DNA of 64,000 nt, taken from positions 310,001 through 374,000 of the forward strand of contig NZ_CP007030.1 of the NCBI RefSeq assembly GCF_000227665.2. The letters run 5' to 3'. The notes beneath the pieces are model-generated. The model was not told the origin of the DNA, searched no databases, and saw only the letters and a program-made list of their open reading frames with translations. The DNA comes from Thiomicrospira aerophila AL3 (GTDB taxonomy: Bacteria > Pseudomonadota > Gammaproteobacteria > Thiomicrospirales > Thiomicrospiraceae). Of the stretch, positions 22,009-32,537 are shown piece by piece (the stretch's first letter is position 1; each line of letters opens with the position of its first letter). The position numbers and the translations under genes are program-made.

Positions 22009-24716
22009 AGCCAGTGCCATCGAAACAGCTTGTTAGCGCCCGATAAGATCAGGGTTGGCAAGGCCGCAATGAACATAACAATGAGAAGATGCTCTATCGT
22101 CAGTGCACTCGTCCCAAGTACCAGCTGACCCCATGACCAATATACCATCAATATCGATAAGCTGGCCGAGGCCAGCACCATCAGCACTAATGCGGGATTG
22201 TTGAATGGATTGCGATCATAGAGCGTGCCAAAACTGCGAGCGTCAAAAATATGGACAAGCTGGCCAAAAATAAGCGTCATAAATGCCAAGGTTTGTGCAT
22301 AGCTTTCGGCGTAGCCCTGTAAGATAGCCCATTGAAATACGCCAAAGGTAATGGCGCCCAGTACTAAGCCTCGAACAATAATTTTGGTGCCTAAATGTTG
22401 CGCAAATAAACTTTCCTGGCTTGATCGAGGTGGGCGAGACATAACATTTTTTTCTGCTTGATCAATGCCCAGTGCAAGTGCTGGCAAGCCGTCGCTTATT
22501 AAGTTGACCCATAAAATCATTAGGGGCGCGAGTGTCAGCAGGGGCTCATTGGTGATGAAAGCAAAGGCAAATAATAGTGCGCTGACTTCACTGACATTGG
22601 CCGTGAGGCCTTGACGAATAAATTTGCGAATATTGTCATAAATCCGCCGTCCTTCTCTTACGGCCATGACGATGGTGGCAAAGTTATCATCGAGTAAAAT
22701 CAGATCAGCAGATTCTTTGGCGACCCCTGTGCCAGCTATGCCCATGGCGACCCCTATGTCAGCGCTGCGCAGTGCCGGTGCATCATTGACGCCATCTCCT
22801 GTCATGGCGACCACTTCTTGATTGGCTTGCAAGGCTTGAACTATGCGCAGTTTGTGTTCGGGGGTTACGCGTGCAAATACACGCACTTTCTTAACGGCCT
22901 GAGTCAGTTGAAACTCGTCGAGTTGATTTAATTCTTCACCGACTAAACATGGTGCTTCAGCTGTAGTGGTAATGCCCATTTGAAAGGCAATGGCTTTGGC
23001 TGTTTCGGCATGGTCACCGGTAATCATGGCAACAGCAATGCCGGCTTCGTGACAATCAGCAATTGCTGTTATCGCTTCAGGTCGAGGCGGATCAATAATA
23101 CCAAACAGACCCACTAGGGTTAAATCATATTCCAGTGACAAATCGGGTTTTGCCGCTTCGGCGGGTGTCAATGGTCGAATGGCCACCGCTAAGGTTCGTA
23201 ACGCCTGTTGCCCAAAAGACGCGATTGCGTCTAATGCATCTTGATGAACCCTTGTAATAGACGCTTGTTGTTGAGCGATTAAAGCGGTGTTGCAGCGAGC
23301 TAATAACACATCGGGCGCGCCTTTTACAATTAACCAGGCCTGCTGATCTTGATCTTGAATGACCACGCTCATCATTTTGCGCTCAGAGTCAAAGGGTTGG
23401 CTAGCCAGTCGCTTGAAGCGCGTTGCCAGGGACGCTTGGGTAATGTTAGCTTTGGCTGCGGCCACAATGAGCGCGCCTTCTGTGGGCATGCCGTGAATGC
23501 TGTAGCGTTCGTTATCGATGATTAGCACGGCATCATTGCATAGTGCGGCATAGTCGAGCAATTGGGTGAGGTCAGTGTGTTGAGTTGGGTCAATAGGTTG
23601 GCTTGCTTGCGAAGAGTCGCTGGCTAGGAACTCACCTTGTGGTTCATAACCTAATCCGGTTAAGTGATAGGATTGATTGGCTTGCCAAATTTGAGTTACC
23701 TGCATCTTGTTCTGGGTAAGTGTGCCGGTTTTGTCAGAACAAATAATACTGGTAGAGCCTAGGGTTTCAACTGCATTGAGTTGTTTGGCTAGGGCGTTGC
23801 TGCGCATCATTTGATACGCGCCCAAGGTTAATACGATTGTAACAACGGTTGGAAGGCCCTCTGGGATTGCGGCAACGGCTAATGAAATGCCCGTGCGCGC
23901 TAATTCTGCCCAGCCAAAACTCTGTAACATTCCGAGAATGATGATGGTTGAAATAATTACGGCTGCCGCCCAGATGAGCAGCTTGGATAGGCGTAAAATG
24001 CGCAGTTGTAAGGGAGTCAAGCGTGTTTCAGTTTGTTGCATCAGTTGCGCAATATGCCCAACCTCGGTGTTCATGCCGATAGCGGTAACAAGAGCAGTAC
24101 CTTGGCCATGGGTGACGGCGGTACTCATAAAGACCATATTAGTTTGATCGGCAACGGCTAGCGTCTTGTTGTTAATAGTTTGGGTGTGCTTGCTAACCGG
24201 TTCTGACTCACCCGTGAGCGCTGACTCATCAATATGTAAGCTACTTATGTCTATCAAGCGGGCATCTGCAGGCACAATAGCACCGGTATCGAGCTTAATG
24301 ATGTCGCCTCTCACCAGGTCACGTGCCGCAAGGTGCTGCCATTGATTATCACGCCGCACCCAGCATTTAGGTGCGGCCATAGTGCGAAGGGCTTCAATAG
24401 ATTTTTGCGCTTTATAGGCTTGGACAAAGCTGATCAAAGCGTTGATTAGGATAATAACCGCAATAGCAATCGCATCTACATAATGGGCAATAACAAAAGA
24501 TAGCAGTGCACCAAACATCAATACAATTAACAGTGGGTTGGTGAATTGTTGTAACAGTAGCCTTAAGGACGAAATGGTCGCTGTGTCAGTAAATATATTG
24601 GGGCCGTCTTCTTGCCGGCGCTGTTGCGCGGCGTGCTGCGTCATGCCGCACGAGAGGTCAGTATTCAGTTCGGCGGCTAGTGCATCGGGATCTTGACGAT
24701 AAGGGAGTTTTGGCAT
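22005..24716 (-). CDS. Calcium-type (P2A) cation-transporting ATPase
   Basis: Inner-membrane P-type ATPase of 903 residues. An N-terminal cation ATPase domain is followed by the actuator TGES motif, [19 protein letters not shown] in helix 4, the phosphorylation site [13 protein letters not shown], and [20 protein letters not shown] in the hinge. Six C-terminal helices complete the fold. The PEGLP helix-4 motif is typical of SERCA/PMR1-type pumps, so calcium or manganese efflux is likely, but the ion is not proven. A small lipoprotein gene lies three bases upstream. Confidence 0.9.
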   Translation of the reverse strand: MPKLPYRQDPDALAAELNTDLSCGMTQHAAQQRRQEDGPNIFTDTATISSLRLLLQQFTNPLLIVLMFGALLSFVIAHYVDAIAIAVIILINALISFVQAYKAQKSIEALRTMAAPKCWVRRDNQWQHLAARDLVRGDIIKLDTGAIVPADARLIDISSLHIDESALTGESEPVSKHTQTINNKTLAVADQTNMVFMSTAVTHGQGTALVTAIGMNTEVGHIAQLMQQTETRLTPLQLRILRLSKLLIWAAAVIISTIIILGMLQSFGWAELARTGISLAVAAIPEGLPTVVTIVLTLGAYQMMRSNALAKQLNAVETLGSTSIICSDKTGTLTQNKMQVTQIWQANQSYHLTGLGYEPQGEFLASDSSQASQPIDPTQHTDLTQLLDYAALCNDAVLIIDNERYSIHGMPTEGALIVAAAKANITQASLATRFKRLASQPFDSERKMMSVVIQDQDQQAWLIVKGAPDVLLARCNTALIAQQQASITRVHQDALDAIASFGQQALRTLAVAIRPLTPAEAAKPDLSLEYDLTLVGLFGIIDPPRPEAITAIADCHEAGIAVAMITGDHAETAKAIAFQMGITTTAEAPCLVGEELNQLDEFQLTQAVKKVRVFARVTPEHKLRIVQALQANQEVVAMTGDGVNDAPALRSADIGVAMGIAGTGVAKESADLILLDDNFATIVMAVREGRRIYDNIRKFIRQGLTANVSEVSALLFAFAFITNEPLLTLAPLMILWVNLISDGLPALALGIDQAEKNVMSRPPRSSQESLFAQHLGTKIIVRGLVLGAITFGVFQWAILQGYAESYAQTLAFMTLIFGQLVHIFDARSFGTLYDRNPFNNPALVLMVLASASLSILMVYWSWGQLVLGTSALTIEHLLIVMFIAALPTLILSGANKLFRWHWL

Positions 24717-24719
24717 GAT

Positions 24720-25214
24720 TTAGCGATTTCGCGTTTCCAGTAGAAAGGGCACTTGACTGACTTGGCCATCGCTATGGTGAATGAGCAGGGTGACCTGCCA
24801 CTGCATCACTTCGTTGGTACAAAAAGCTAACATGGTTTGACCGGCAAACATATTGTTTGGCTGTGCATGGAGGTTGACGCGGTTATATCCCATGTACATA
24901 TTAATGCCGGCGATATCCAGTTCCACCTTAGTGACATCCTCAAATCCATGCAGTTGTACGCTGGCTTCAATAGGGCGCGCAATCGGGATGGGTTGCGGCG
25001 ACAGCGCCAACTCGACCTGTTGGGTTTGATCAGGACTGGTCGCCAAGCAGGCCTGCTGATGTAAATCACAGTCGGTCAATAAGGGCCAGCTTGGTCCTTT
25101 GGTGCTGTCGCTACATCCTCCAAGCATTATCAGGGTTGCAACTAGGCCTGTGATGACGGCGGCCATTAAGCTAAGCGATTTGAATGACGTGTTATTAATT
25201 GAGTAAGCTGGCAT
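24720..25214 (-). CDS. Putative lipoprotein of unknown function
   Basis: The N-terminus is a lipoprotein signal with a long hydrophobic stretch ending in LGGC (Cys34). The mature part, about 130 residues, looks like a single beta-rich domain, with two cysteines soon after the lipid anchor (CDLHQQAC) and one later (FCTNE). No named family is recognised. It lies between mutM and the P-type ATPase on the same strand with gaps of 12 and 3 bases. An envelope role beside the pump is inference. Confidence 0.65.
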   Translation of the reverse strand: MPAYSINNTSFKSLSLMAAVITGLVATLIMLGGCSDSTKGPSWPLLTDCDLHQQACLATSPDQTQQVELALSPQPIPIARPIEASVQLHGFEDVTKVELDIAGINMYMGYNRVNLHAQPNNMFAGQTMLAFCTNEVMQWQVTLLIHHSDGQVSQVPFLLETRNR

Positions 25215-25226
25215 TTGGCTCTCCTT

Positions 25227-26057
25227 TTACGACGAGCTGGGAAGTGCCTGGCATCTTGGGCAGAATACACTGGCGCGTTGTTGAATAATCATTTTTTCGA
25301 GCCCTGTGCCACACACCTGGCAGGCTTCACCGGCACGGCCATAGACATAAAGATGTTGTTTAAAATAGCCCGCTTGACCATCAGCATGATAGAAGTCGCG
25401 TAGGGTGGTGCCGCCTTGTTCAATGGCCTTAGCCAATACCTGTTTAACAATCATCACCCAATTCTCGGCCTGCTGTTGCGACAAGTCTTTAGCGGGCAGC
25501 GCAGGATGGAGGCCTGCTAAAAACAGCGATTCATTGGCATAAATATTGCCAACACCTACTACGACCTTGTTATCCATAATCAGCGTTTTCAATGGAATCT
25601 TGCGATGTTTAGCCTGTTGTAACAGCCAGCTTGCATTAAACGCAGCATCTAAAGGTTCGGGACCTAAGTGGGCGAGCAATGGATGGGATGTTGCAGTGTC
25701 ATCGGTCCAGAGCCAAGCGCCAAAGCGGCGCGGGTCATGATAACGTAGGGTTTGACCTTGGGTGGTTAACAAATCAATATGGTCGTGTTTTTTGCGGGGT
25801 GTATTGGCGTCTAAAATGCGTAACGAGCCAGACATGCCGAGATGAATAATCAACGTCCCGGTCGGAAACTCAAGCAATAGGTATTTAGCGCGGCGACTTA
25901 AGCGGGTAATCGGTTGTTGGGTAATTTTAGCGGCAAGATCACTTGGCACCGGCCAGCGTAACCGTCCTTGATGGACGGTCAGGCTGGCCACGGTTTGCCC
26001 GTTTAAATGCGGGGCAATGCCACGCAGCGTTGTTTCAACTTCAGGTAATTCAGGCAC
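25227..26057 (-). CDS. mutM: Formamidopyrimidine-DNA glycosylase
   Basis: Removes 8-oxoguanine and formamidopyrimidines and cuts the abasic site. Starts MPELPEVET, with catalytic Pro2 and Glu3. GNIYANESLFLAGLHP is the helix-two-turn-helix region. A C-terminal zinc finger uses CQVC and CPRC. The length of 276 residues is normal. It overlaps the TIGR01777 gene upstream by eight bases, so these are one transcription unit with the lipoprotein and ATPase. Confidence 0.96.
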   Translation of the reverse strand: MPELPEVETTLRGIAPHLNGQTVASLTVHQGRLRWPVPSDLAAKITQQPITRLSRRAKYLLLEFPTGTLIIHLGMSGSLRILDANTPRKKHDHIDLLTTQGQTLRYHDPRRFGAWLWTDDTATSHPLLAHLGPEPLDAAFNASWLLQQAKHRKIPLKTLIMDNKVVVGVGNIYANESLFLAGLHPALPAKDLSQQQAENWVMIVKQVLAKAIEQGGTTLRDFYHADGQAGYFKQHLYVYGRAGEACQVCGTGLEKMIIQQRASVFCPRCQALPSSS

Positions 26058-26910
26058 GGCTCACCAAGTGTTTTATGGCCGAGGTGGCATTAGGGTAGGT
26101 AAATTTAAAACCTAATTCAGTTAAACGGGTCGGCACCACACAACTACTGTGGGTCAAGACTTGTGCGCCTTCACCAAACAGGATTTTTAGCGCAACTTCT
26201 GGCATCGGTAGCCAAAATGGGCGACCTAATGCATGAGCTAAGGTACGACCAAATGCCGCTTGGGTCAGCGGCTCGGGTGCGCAGAAGTTAATGGCCCCGC
26301 TAAGCGTCGGTTGGCCCAGTGCCCAACTGATCGCAGCAACCAAGTCATCAATGTGAATCCAACTGAAACATTGCTGCCCTCCGGCGACCGGGCCACCTCC
26401 GCCCAAACGAAAGGCCGGTAACATTTTCGCCAATGCACCGCCATCCAATCCGAGTACTACGCCAAAACGCATAATCAGTGGCGCGGGCGTCAGTTGGGCA
26501 TTAGCGGCTTCCCAGGCTTGGCCTAAATGACCTAAAAACCCTGGATCGACATCGGTACACCGTTCGTCAAGGGGTTGACCACAAGGGCGTTGCGGATAAA
26601 TACCAATTGCAGAAGCCGCTAAAATGCGTTCGGGTGGGGTATTTGCTTTCGCTAGGGCTTTTTGTAGCAGTTCGCTGGTGGCAATCCGGCTATCATAAAG
26701 TTCGCGTTTATAGGCTTCATTCCAGCGCTCCCCAATATTGGCGCCCGCTAATTGAATCACCACATCTTGGTTATCAATGAGTTGGGTGAGGTGATCTAAG
26801 TCCTTAAATGCTGAGCGCCCTTGCGCAGTGACCTGATGGCCCTGCTCGGTAAGATGACGTGATAGGTGACGTCCCACAAATCCTGTACCGCCTAGAATAA
26901 CAATCTTCAT
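26050..26910 (-). CDS. TIGR01777 family NAD(P)-dependent epimerase-like protein
   Basis: Extended short-chain dehydrogenase fold. The N-terminal GGTGFVGRHLSRHL is the dinucleotide-binding glycine motif. SAIGIYPQR carries the Tyr of the active site and FSWIHIDDLVAAI and INFCAPEPLTQAAFGRTLAHAL are TIGR01777 hallmarks (E. coli YfcH). The true substrate of this family is not known. It is the first gene of the mutM group and is divergent from folM. Confidence 0.9.
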   Translation of the reverse strand: MKIVILGGTGFVGRHLSRHLTEQGHQVTAQGRSAFKDLDHLTQLIDNQDVVIQLAGANIGERWNEAYKRELYDSRIATSELLQKALAKANTPPERILAASAIGIYPQRPCGQPLDERCTDVDPGFLGHLGQAWEAANAQLTPAPLIMRFGVVLGLDGGALAKMLPAFRLGGGGPVAGGQQCFSWIHIDDLVAAISWALGQPTLSGAINFCAPEPLTQAAFGRTLAHALGRPFWLPMPEVALKILFGEGAQVLTHSSCVVPTRLTELGFKFTYPNATSAIKHLVSRA

Positions 26911-27008
26911 GATCTGTTCCTTTTTTGCGCTTTTATGCGAGAGGTCAACACAGTAGAATTCTGTTTCATTTATTATAGTTTAAATTGTGAAGGGAATCAG
27001 GAGGCAGT

Positions 27009-27734
27009 GTGAAACTCAAACAGGCAATCGTGATTACCGGGGCAGGTCAGCGAATCGGGTTGGCGTTGGCGCAGCATTTAATCCAACAGCGTCCGCATCC
27101 GATTGTATTTACCTATCGAAGCCTCAAGCCTGGCGTTGAGCAGTTGTTAGCTGCCGGCGCAGTGGGGTTTCAGGTTGATTTTAATCATCCCGATGCGGTT
27201 AAACACCTGATGCCAAAACTAACCGAACAGGTCGGCAGTCTCCGCGCCTTGATACACAATGCCTCGCTCTGGTGGCCGGATTCGGCACCGGATGCGTTGC
27301 AAAAACAGTTTGATGTGCATGTGCGTGCGCCTTATGAGCTTAACCAGGCCTGCTTGCCCTTGTTACAAGCCTGTCAGTCCGAGCAAAAAGATATTATCAG
27401 TATTTCAGATGCGCGCGTTAGCCAAGGTCATCCGTCGAAAATTGCCTATTTAGCAACCAAAGCTGCACTAGAGAATATGACCTTGTCTTTTGCGCAAGCT
27501 TTTGCCCCCGATGTAAAAGTTAATGCCATTGCTCCGGCCTTATTAACCTTTCATCCGCAAGACAGTGCGGCCTATCGTCAAGCGCGTTTAGACCGGTTAT
27601 TGTTGCCCATGGAGCCGGGTGCGCAGGTTTTATGCCATGCTGTCGATTATTTGCTGGATAACCCCTACACCACGGGCACGATTTTGCCCTTAGATGGTGG
27701 TAGCCGTTTGGTCGGCCAACGCCTGGATAAATAA
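27009..27734 (+). CDS. folM: Dihydromonapterin/dihydrofolate reductase FolM-like SDR
   Basis: Short-chain dehydrogenase of 241 residues. It matches FolM in TGAGQRIGLALAQHL (cofactor motif with Arg), HNASLWW, the active site YLATKAALENMTLSFAQ, and the end FVTG-like TTGTILPLDGGSRLV. FolM reduces dihydromonapterin and, weakly, dihydrofolate with NADPH. The GTG start at 27009 is supported by a perfect AGGAGG seven bases before it. It converges on ggt with a 15-base gap. Confidence 0.85.
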   Translation: MKLKQAIVITGAGQRIGLALAQHLIQQRPHPIVFTYRSLKPGVEQLLAAGAVGFQVDFNHPDAVKHLMPKLTEQVGSLRALIHNASLWWPDSAPDALQKQFDVHVRAPYELNQACLPLLQACQSEQKDIISISDARVSQGHPSKIAYLATKAALENMTLSFAQAFAPDVKVNAIAPALLTFHPQDSAAYRQARLDRLLLPMEPGAQVLCHAVDYLLDNPYTTGTILPLDGGSRLVGQRLDK

Positions 27735-27749
27735 CCGAACAAGTAATAG

Positions 27750-29450
27750 TTACTGCGGTTGCGGCCAAACGCGGCTTTCACCGCGCCCACGTTGGTCTGA
27801 TGCTGCGTCAAACGTGCCATCGGCTTGTCGCTTAATCACTTGCATATCGCCAAAAAAGCGTCGTGCTTCCACTTGATACCCCATCTCGCGCAATTGTTGT
27901 TGTGTGCTGCTATCGAGTTCTGGGTGAAAACCTATCTGTTGTGATGGCCAAAGTTGATGATGGACGCGAGTGATATCAATGGCTTGCTGTAACGGCATAG
28001 TAAACCAGTAACTGTTAAGCAGGGTTTGAAACACGCTGGTAATAATCGTTGAACCGCCTGGCGTGCCCAGTACCGCATCGACCTTTTGATTCGCAATGAC
28101 GAGGGTTGGGCTCATCGATGACAACATCCGTTTGTTAGGCGCGATGGCATTCGCTTCATTCCCTATCACACCATATAAATTGGGCACGCCGGGTTTGGCA
28201 GAAAAATCATCCATTTCATTGTTCATTAAAAAGCCGGCTCCAGGCACGACCCAGCCATTACCGAACGGCATGTTTAGGGTAAAGGTGCTGGCCACCGCAT
28301 TGCCCCAGCGATCTACAATTGAAAAATGCGAGGTTTGTTCAGACTCATTAAACGGTGCCAGGCCTGGTGCAACGGCTTCAGTAGCGCTGGGGGCAGTCAG
28401 GTCAATCTCAGCGGCGCGCTTAGCAATATAAGCGGGATCAATCAACCTTTCTATCGGTACGGCAACAAAATCACTGTCGCCTAAGTATTCTGCACGATCG
28501 GCATAGGCGCGTTTTTTCAGCTCCGCTAGAATATGGATATAGTGCGCCGAATTATGAGATTCAGCCTTGAGTGCCAGTTGATGTTGTTCGGCCATCAATA
28601 GCAATTGAATCAGCGCAATACCGCCTGAGCTGGGCGGTGGGGCGGACACGACCGTCATACCTTGCCAGTTAGCTTGTACAGGTTCGCGCCAAATGGCGTG
28701 ATAGTTGGCCAGATCTTGATGGGTAATCAAACCGCCAATACGTTGTTGATGCGCGACAATTAAATCGGCCGTTTCACCATGATAAAACTCCCGCACACCA
28801 TCACGTGACAGGCGCTTTAGCGTTGCCGCCAGCTCAGGCTGAACCAGCCGCTCACCCACAACCAAATTGCCAAAATAAGTATTAAAGTTGTTACTATAGC
28901 CTTTATCGCTAGACCAGCCACTATACCATTCAGCAACATCAGCCAATTCTTTTGTAACCACAAAACCCTGTTCAGCTAATTCAATCGCGGGTGCTAAAAC
29001 CTCCTGCCAACGTAAATGACCAAAGCGTTGATGCGCTTGCCACAAGCCCATCACTTGACCCGGTACGCCGCTAGATTGCGGTCCTAATAATGACGCAAAG
29101 GGTATCACCTCACCTTGTTCATCTAAAAATAAGTCACGATGGGCGCGAGCCGGAGCGGTTTCACGATAGTCTAAAAACCAATTGTGATGATGCATTCGCA
29201 TCAGCATAAAACCACCCCCGCCCAAATTGCCGGCTTCAGGGTAGGTCACCGCGAGACCAAATGAGGCGGCCACAGCGGCATCGACAGCATTGCCCCCACG
29301 ATCAAGAATATGCTGGGCAATCGTGGCTGAATAATGGTCAGGCATCGCCACTGCGTGCTGGTAAGCCTGGCTGCTAGGAAGGTAAAGCAAACAAGATAGG
29401 GCACAAATACGAAGACAGTGCTTAGCAAGGGTGGCTTTAAACAAGCGCAT
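27750..29450 (-). CDS. ggt: Gamma-glutamyltranspeptidase
   Basis: Periplasmic Ntn-hydrolase that cleaves glutathione and other gamma-glutamyl compounds. A signal peptide ends around SSQAYQHA. GGNAVDAAVAASFGLAVTYPEAGNLGGGGFML is the large-subunit block. EQTSHFSIVDRWGNAVA contains the Thr that becomes the catalytic N-terminus after self-cleavage, and GGSTIITSV is near the end. The ATG at 29450 gives a proper signal sequence. A GTG further upstream at 29549 would reach almost to gcvH. gshB at 53 kb makes the likely substrate. Confidence 0.93.
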   Translation of the reverse strand: MRLFKATLAKHCLRICALSCLLYLPSSQAYQHAVAMPDHYSATIAQHILDRGGNAVDAAVAASFGLAVTYPEAGNLGGGGFMLMRMHHHNWFLDYRETAPARAHRDLFLDEQGEVIPFASLLGPQSSGVPGQVMGLWQAHQRFGHLRWQEVLAPAIELAEQGFVVTKELADVAEWYSGWSSDKGYSNNFNTYFGNLVVGERLVQPELAATLKRLSRDGVREFYHGETADLIVAHQQRIGGLITHQDLANYHAIWREPVQANWQGMTVVSAPPPSSGGIALIQLLLMAEQHQLALKAESHNSAHYIHILAELKKRAYADRAEYLGDSDFVAVPIERLIDPAYIAKRAAEIDLTAPSATEAVAPGLAPFNESEQTSHFSIVDRWGNAVASTFTLNMPFGNGWVVPGAGFLMNNEMDDFSAKPGVPNLYGVIGNEANAIAPNKRMLSSMSPTLVIANQKVDAVLGTPGGSTIITSVFQTLLNSYWFTMPLQQAIDITRVHHQLWPSQQIGFHPELDSSTQQQLREMGYQVEARRFFGDMQVIKRQADGTFDAASDQRGRGESRVWPQPQ

Positions 29451-29571
29451 AAATAAACCTTTTAACAAGATGGAGTGTATAAATAATCGGTGTGACTGCA
29501 TTAATAGTAAGCCTCCGTTATAATAGCCAAAATTCTCTTTCAAAAACACCTTTTATACGGAACCACCAAAG

Positions 29572-29958
29572 ATGAGCCGACTACCTGAACACCTTAGATA
29601 CTGCACGACCCACGAATGGGTTTATATTGACCAAGACGGTTTAGCCGTGGTGGGAATTACAGATTTTGCCCAAGAGTCTTTGGGCGATTTAGTGAATGCC
29701 GACCTACCGGAAGTGGGTGATAGTGTCAGTGCCGGTGATGACATTATGGTGCTTGAATCGGTTAAAACGGCTTCCGATATTCATGCACCCATCAGTGGTG
29801 AAATTGTAGCGGTCAATGAAGCCTTAGAAAATGAGCCAGAATTGGTTAATGATGAACCCTATGACGCCGGCTGGCTATTTAAGATTAAGCCCGATGATGT
29901 TAGCGAGCTAGAGGATCTATTTACCGCAGAAGACTACCAGGCCGAAATCGATGGCTGA
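29572..29958 (+). CDS. gcvH: Glycine cleavage system H protein
   Basis: Lipoyl-carrying shuttle of the glycine cleavage system. [25 protein letters not shown] contains the lipoyl-lysine. The length of 128 residues is normal. No gcvT or gcvP is beside it, so it may also serve lipoate metabolism, or the other genes are elsewhere. TATAAT at 29519-29524 is a plausible -10 box, without a well-placed -35. It overlaps rlmI by eight bases. Confidence 0.95.
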   Translation: MSRLPEHLRYCTTHEWVYIDQDGLAVVGITDFAQESLGDLVNADLPEVGDSVSAGDDIMVLESVKTASDIHAPISGEIVAVNEALENEPELVNDEPYDAGWLFKIKPDDVSELEDLFTAEDYQAEIDG

Positions 29959-31150
29959 TTTACAAAATCTACGCTTAAAAAAGAACGAAGAACGCCGCAT
30001 TAAGCAAGGTCATATGTGGGTGTTCAGTAACGAAGTGGATACCCAGGTTACGCCGTTAAAGGCATTTGAGCCAGGTCAACAGGTTGTGGTTGAAGCGAGT
30101 AATGGCAAGGCGTTGGGGTTGGCCTATGTTAATCCTAATAGCCTCATTTGCGCGCGAGTGTTTAGCCGTGACACCAAACATCAGCTAGGGATGACCTTTT
30201 TTAAAAAACGCTTACAACAAGCGCAAGCACTCCGCGAACTCAACTACGACCAGCCTTATTATCGTCTTGCTTTTGGTGAAAGTGATGGGTTACCAGGCCT
30301 GGTGATTGATCGTTTTAACGATGTGTTTGTCGCCCAAATTACCACGGCGGGTATGGAAGCCTGTAAAGATGATGTTTTGCAAGTGTTGATTAATCTTTAT
30401 CACCCGCGTGCGGTGGTGTGGCGTAATGATACGGCTAGCCGAGATATCGAAGGCTTAGAGCGCTATCAAGCGCTGGCCTATGGCGAGCTACCCGAGCAAG
30501 TGGAACTGGTTGAAAATGGAGTGCGTTTTATTGTTCCCGGTCTAGGGGGACAAAAAACTGGCTGGTTTTATGATCATCGTTCAGGGCGGGCGCGTTGTGC
30601 CGAATTGGTCAAGGATAAGCGCGTGCTGGATGTGTTCAGCTACCTAGGGGGCTGGGGCGTATTAGCCGCCGTGGCCGGTGCGCGCGAAGTCGCTTGTGTT
30701 GATGCTTCTGAAGCAGCGCTAGATGGTGTGCACCTTAATGCGGAGCTGAATGGTGTGGCTGATAAAGTCACCAGTTATCAAGGCAATGCGTTTGAAGTGC
30801 TGACGGCACTCGCACAACAGGCTGAAAAATTTGATGTGGTGATTGTCGATCCGCCGGCTTTTATTAAACGAAAAAAAGATTTTAAGGCGGGTTCAGAAGG
30901 TTACCGACGGGTTAATGAGTTGGCGATGCGTTTAGTCGAGCCGAATGGTGTATTGGTGTCGGCATCCTGTTCACACCACATGCCGCGAGCGACTTTGATA
31001 TCACAGGTCCAAGCTGCCGCCAGTCATTTAGATCGCACCGTGACCCTATTTGATCAAGCGGGGCAGGCGCCGGATCATCCGATTCATCCTGCGATACCTG
31101 AAACAGAGTACCTAAAAACGCTGTTTTTTAGGGTATCGCCAAAATGGTAA
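29951..31150 (+). CDS. rlmI: Class I rRNA methyltransferase, RlmI-type
   Basis: SAM-dependent methyltransferase, probably making m5C1962 in 23S rRNA. An N-terminal PUA domain begins [22 protein letters not shown]. The methylase domain has [26 protein letters not shown] as the SAM loop, and [13 protein letters not shown] as motif IV, with Cys in ASCSHHM. The 399 residues agree with RlmI (YccW). Translation is probably coupled to gcvH. Confidence 0.88.
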   Translation: MADLQNLRLKKNEERRIKQGHMWVFSNEVDTQVTPLKAFEPGQQVVVEASNGKALGLAYVNPNSLICARVFSRDTKHQLGMTFFKKRLQQAQALRELNYDQPYYRLAFGESDGLPGLVIDRFNDVFVAQITTAGMEACKDDVLQVLINLYHPRAVVWRNDTASRDIEGLERYQALAYGELPEQVELVENGVRFIVPGLGGQKTGWFYDHRSGRARCAELVKDKRVLDVFSYLGGWGVLAAVAGAREVACVDASEAALDGVHLNAELNGVADKVTSYQGNAFEVLTALAQQAEKFDVVIVDPPAFIKRKKDFKAGSEGYRRVNELAMRLVEPNGVLVSASCSHHMPRATLISQVQAAASHLDRTVTLFDQAGQAPDHPIHPAIPETEYLKTLFFRVSPKW

Positions 31151-31156
31151 TCGCTG

Positions 31157-32527
31157 TTATTTAATCCAAATCGATTTGACGTTGGTAAACTCGCGAATGC
31201 CGTGATAAGACAGTTCGCGACCATAACCGGAGTTTTTCACGCCACCAAAGGGTAAGCGTGGATCAGACTTGGTAAAGCCATTAACAAAACACGCGCCGGA
31301 CTCCATTCGCAACGCCATAGTTTCGGCTGTGGCGCCATCGCTACTCCAAACAGCCCCACCTAAACCAAAGTTGGTCGCATTCGCTAAACCCACGGCATGC
31401 GCCGGTTCAGTAGCTTTAAAAATCAAGGCAACCGGCCCAAAAAACTCTTCACGATAGGCGGGCATCGCGCTAGAAATATCGGCCAAAATGGTCGGTGCGT
31501 AATAGCAACCGGGGCGATCCAGTTGATAACCGCCGGTTACTAGGCGCGCGCCATATTTAACGCAGGTTTGTACCTGTTGATGCAGCTCGTCTAACAAGTC
31601 TTGACGCGCCATCGGGCAGAGCGTGGTGGCTGGTTCGAGCGGGTCGCCTGCCACAAACTTAGCTTCCACAGCCGCTTTCAGACGACTAATAAAGTCTTCG
31701 TAAACAAACTGATCAATAATGAAACGCTTAGCGGCAATGCAACTTTGCCCCATATTTAGATAACGGCTGGTTACCGCCGCCTCCACTGCCGCCGGTATAT
31801 CCGCATCGTTCATCACAATAAAGGCATCCGAGCCACCCAGCTCAAGCACGGTCTTTTTCAATTCCGCTCCGGCAATGGCCGCGACTTTGCGTCCGGCTGG
31901 TTCGCTACCGGTTAGTGTAACAGCGCGCACGTGACGATGGCGAATCACACTTTCCACCTGATCGGAGCCAATCATTAAGTTGGTAAAGACATAGGGCGGG
32001 AAGCCCGCATCTAAAAATACCTGTTCAATAGCTTGGGCGCATTGCGGTACATTCGAGGCGTGTTTTAACAAGCCAATATTTCCAGCAATCAGTGCCGGCG
32101 CAGCAAAGCGAAACACCTGCCAAAACGGATAGTTCCAAGGCATCACTGCCAGCACCACGCCAAGCGGTTGGTAGCAAATATAGCTTTTGCTGGCATCGGT
32201 TTCAATCAGCTCGTCGGCCAAGAAGGCCGGGCCGTTTTCGGCATAAAACTCACACACCCAGGCGGATTTTTCGATTTCGGATTTGGCTTCATTAATCGAC
32301 TTACCCATTTCAAGGGTAATGAGTTTCGCCAGTTCATCTTGCTGTTCACGCAAGACTCTAGCGGCGTTTTTCATCAACTGACAACGCTCTGCCATCGAGG
32401 TGCGTTGTGACCATTCAGGAAACTCAGCGGCCGCACGGCGAACCGCTAAATCTAAGCGTTCTTGATCCCAGGCTTCAAATTCAGCCAGCTTTTCACCGGT
32501 TGCAGGATTAATTGATTGCAATGCCAT
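31157..32527 (-). CDS. NAD(P)-dependent aldehyde dehydrogenase, succinate-semialdehyde type
   Basis: Oxidises an aldehyde to an acid; closest in pattern to the Sad/GabD group. [21 protein letters not shown] is the cofactor region, [10 protein letters not shown] carries the general-base Glu, and [12 protein letters not shown] the catalytic Cys. The end [16 protein letters not shown] is typical. The length of 456 residues is normal. It follows pyrC on the same strand after ten bases. The substrate is inferred only from family resemblance. Confidence 0.85.
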   Translation of the reverse strand: MALQSINPATGEKLAEFEAWDQERLDLAVRRAAAEFPEWSQRTSMAERCQLMKNAARVLREQQDELAKLITLEMGKSINEAKSEIEKSAWVCEFYAENGPAFLADELIETDASKSYICYQPLGVVLAVMPWNYPFWQVFRFAAPALIAGNIGLLKHASNVPQCAQAIEQVFLDAGFPPYVFTNLMIGSDQVESVIRHRHVRAVTLTGSEPAGRKVAAIAGAELKKTVLELGGSDAFIVMNDADIPAAVEAAVTSRYLNMGQSCIAAKRFIIDQFVYEDFISRLKAAVEAKFVAGDPLEPATTLCPMARQDLLDELHQQVQTCVKYGARLVTGGYQLDRPGCYYAPTILADISSAMPAYREEFFGPVALIFKATEPAHAVGLANATNFGLGGAVWSSDGATAETMALRMESGACFVNGFTKSDPRLPFGGVKNSGYGRELSYHGIREFTNVKSIWIK

Positions 32528-32537
32528 CTAGTCCTCC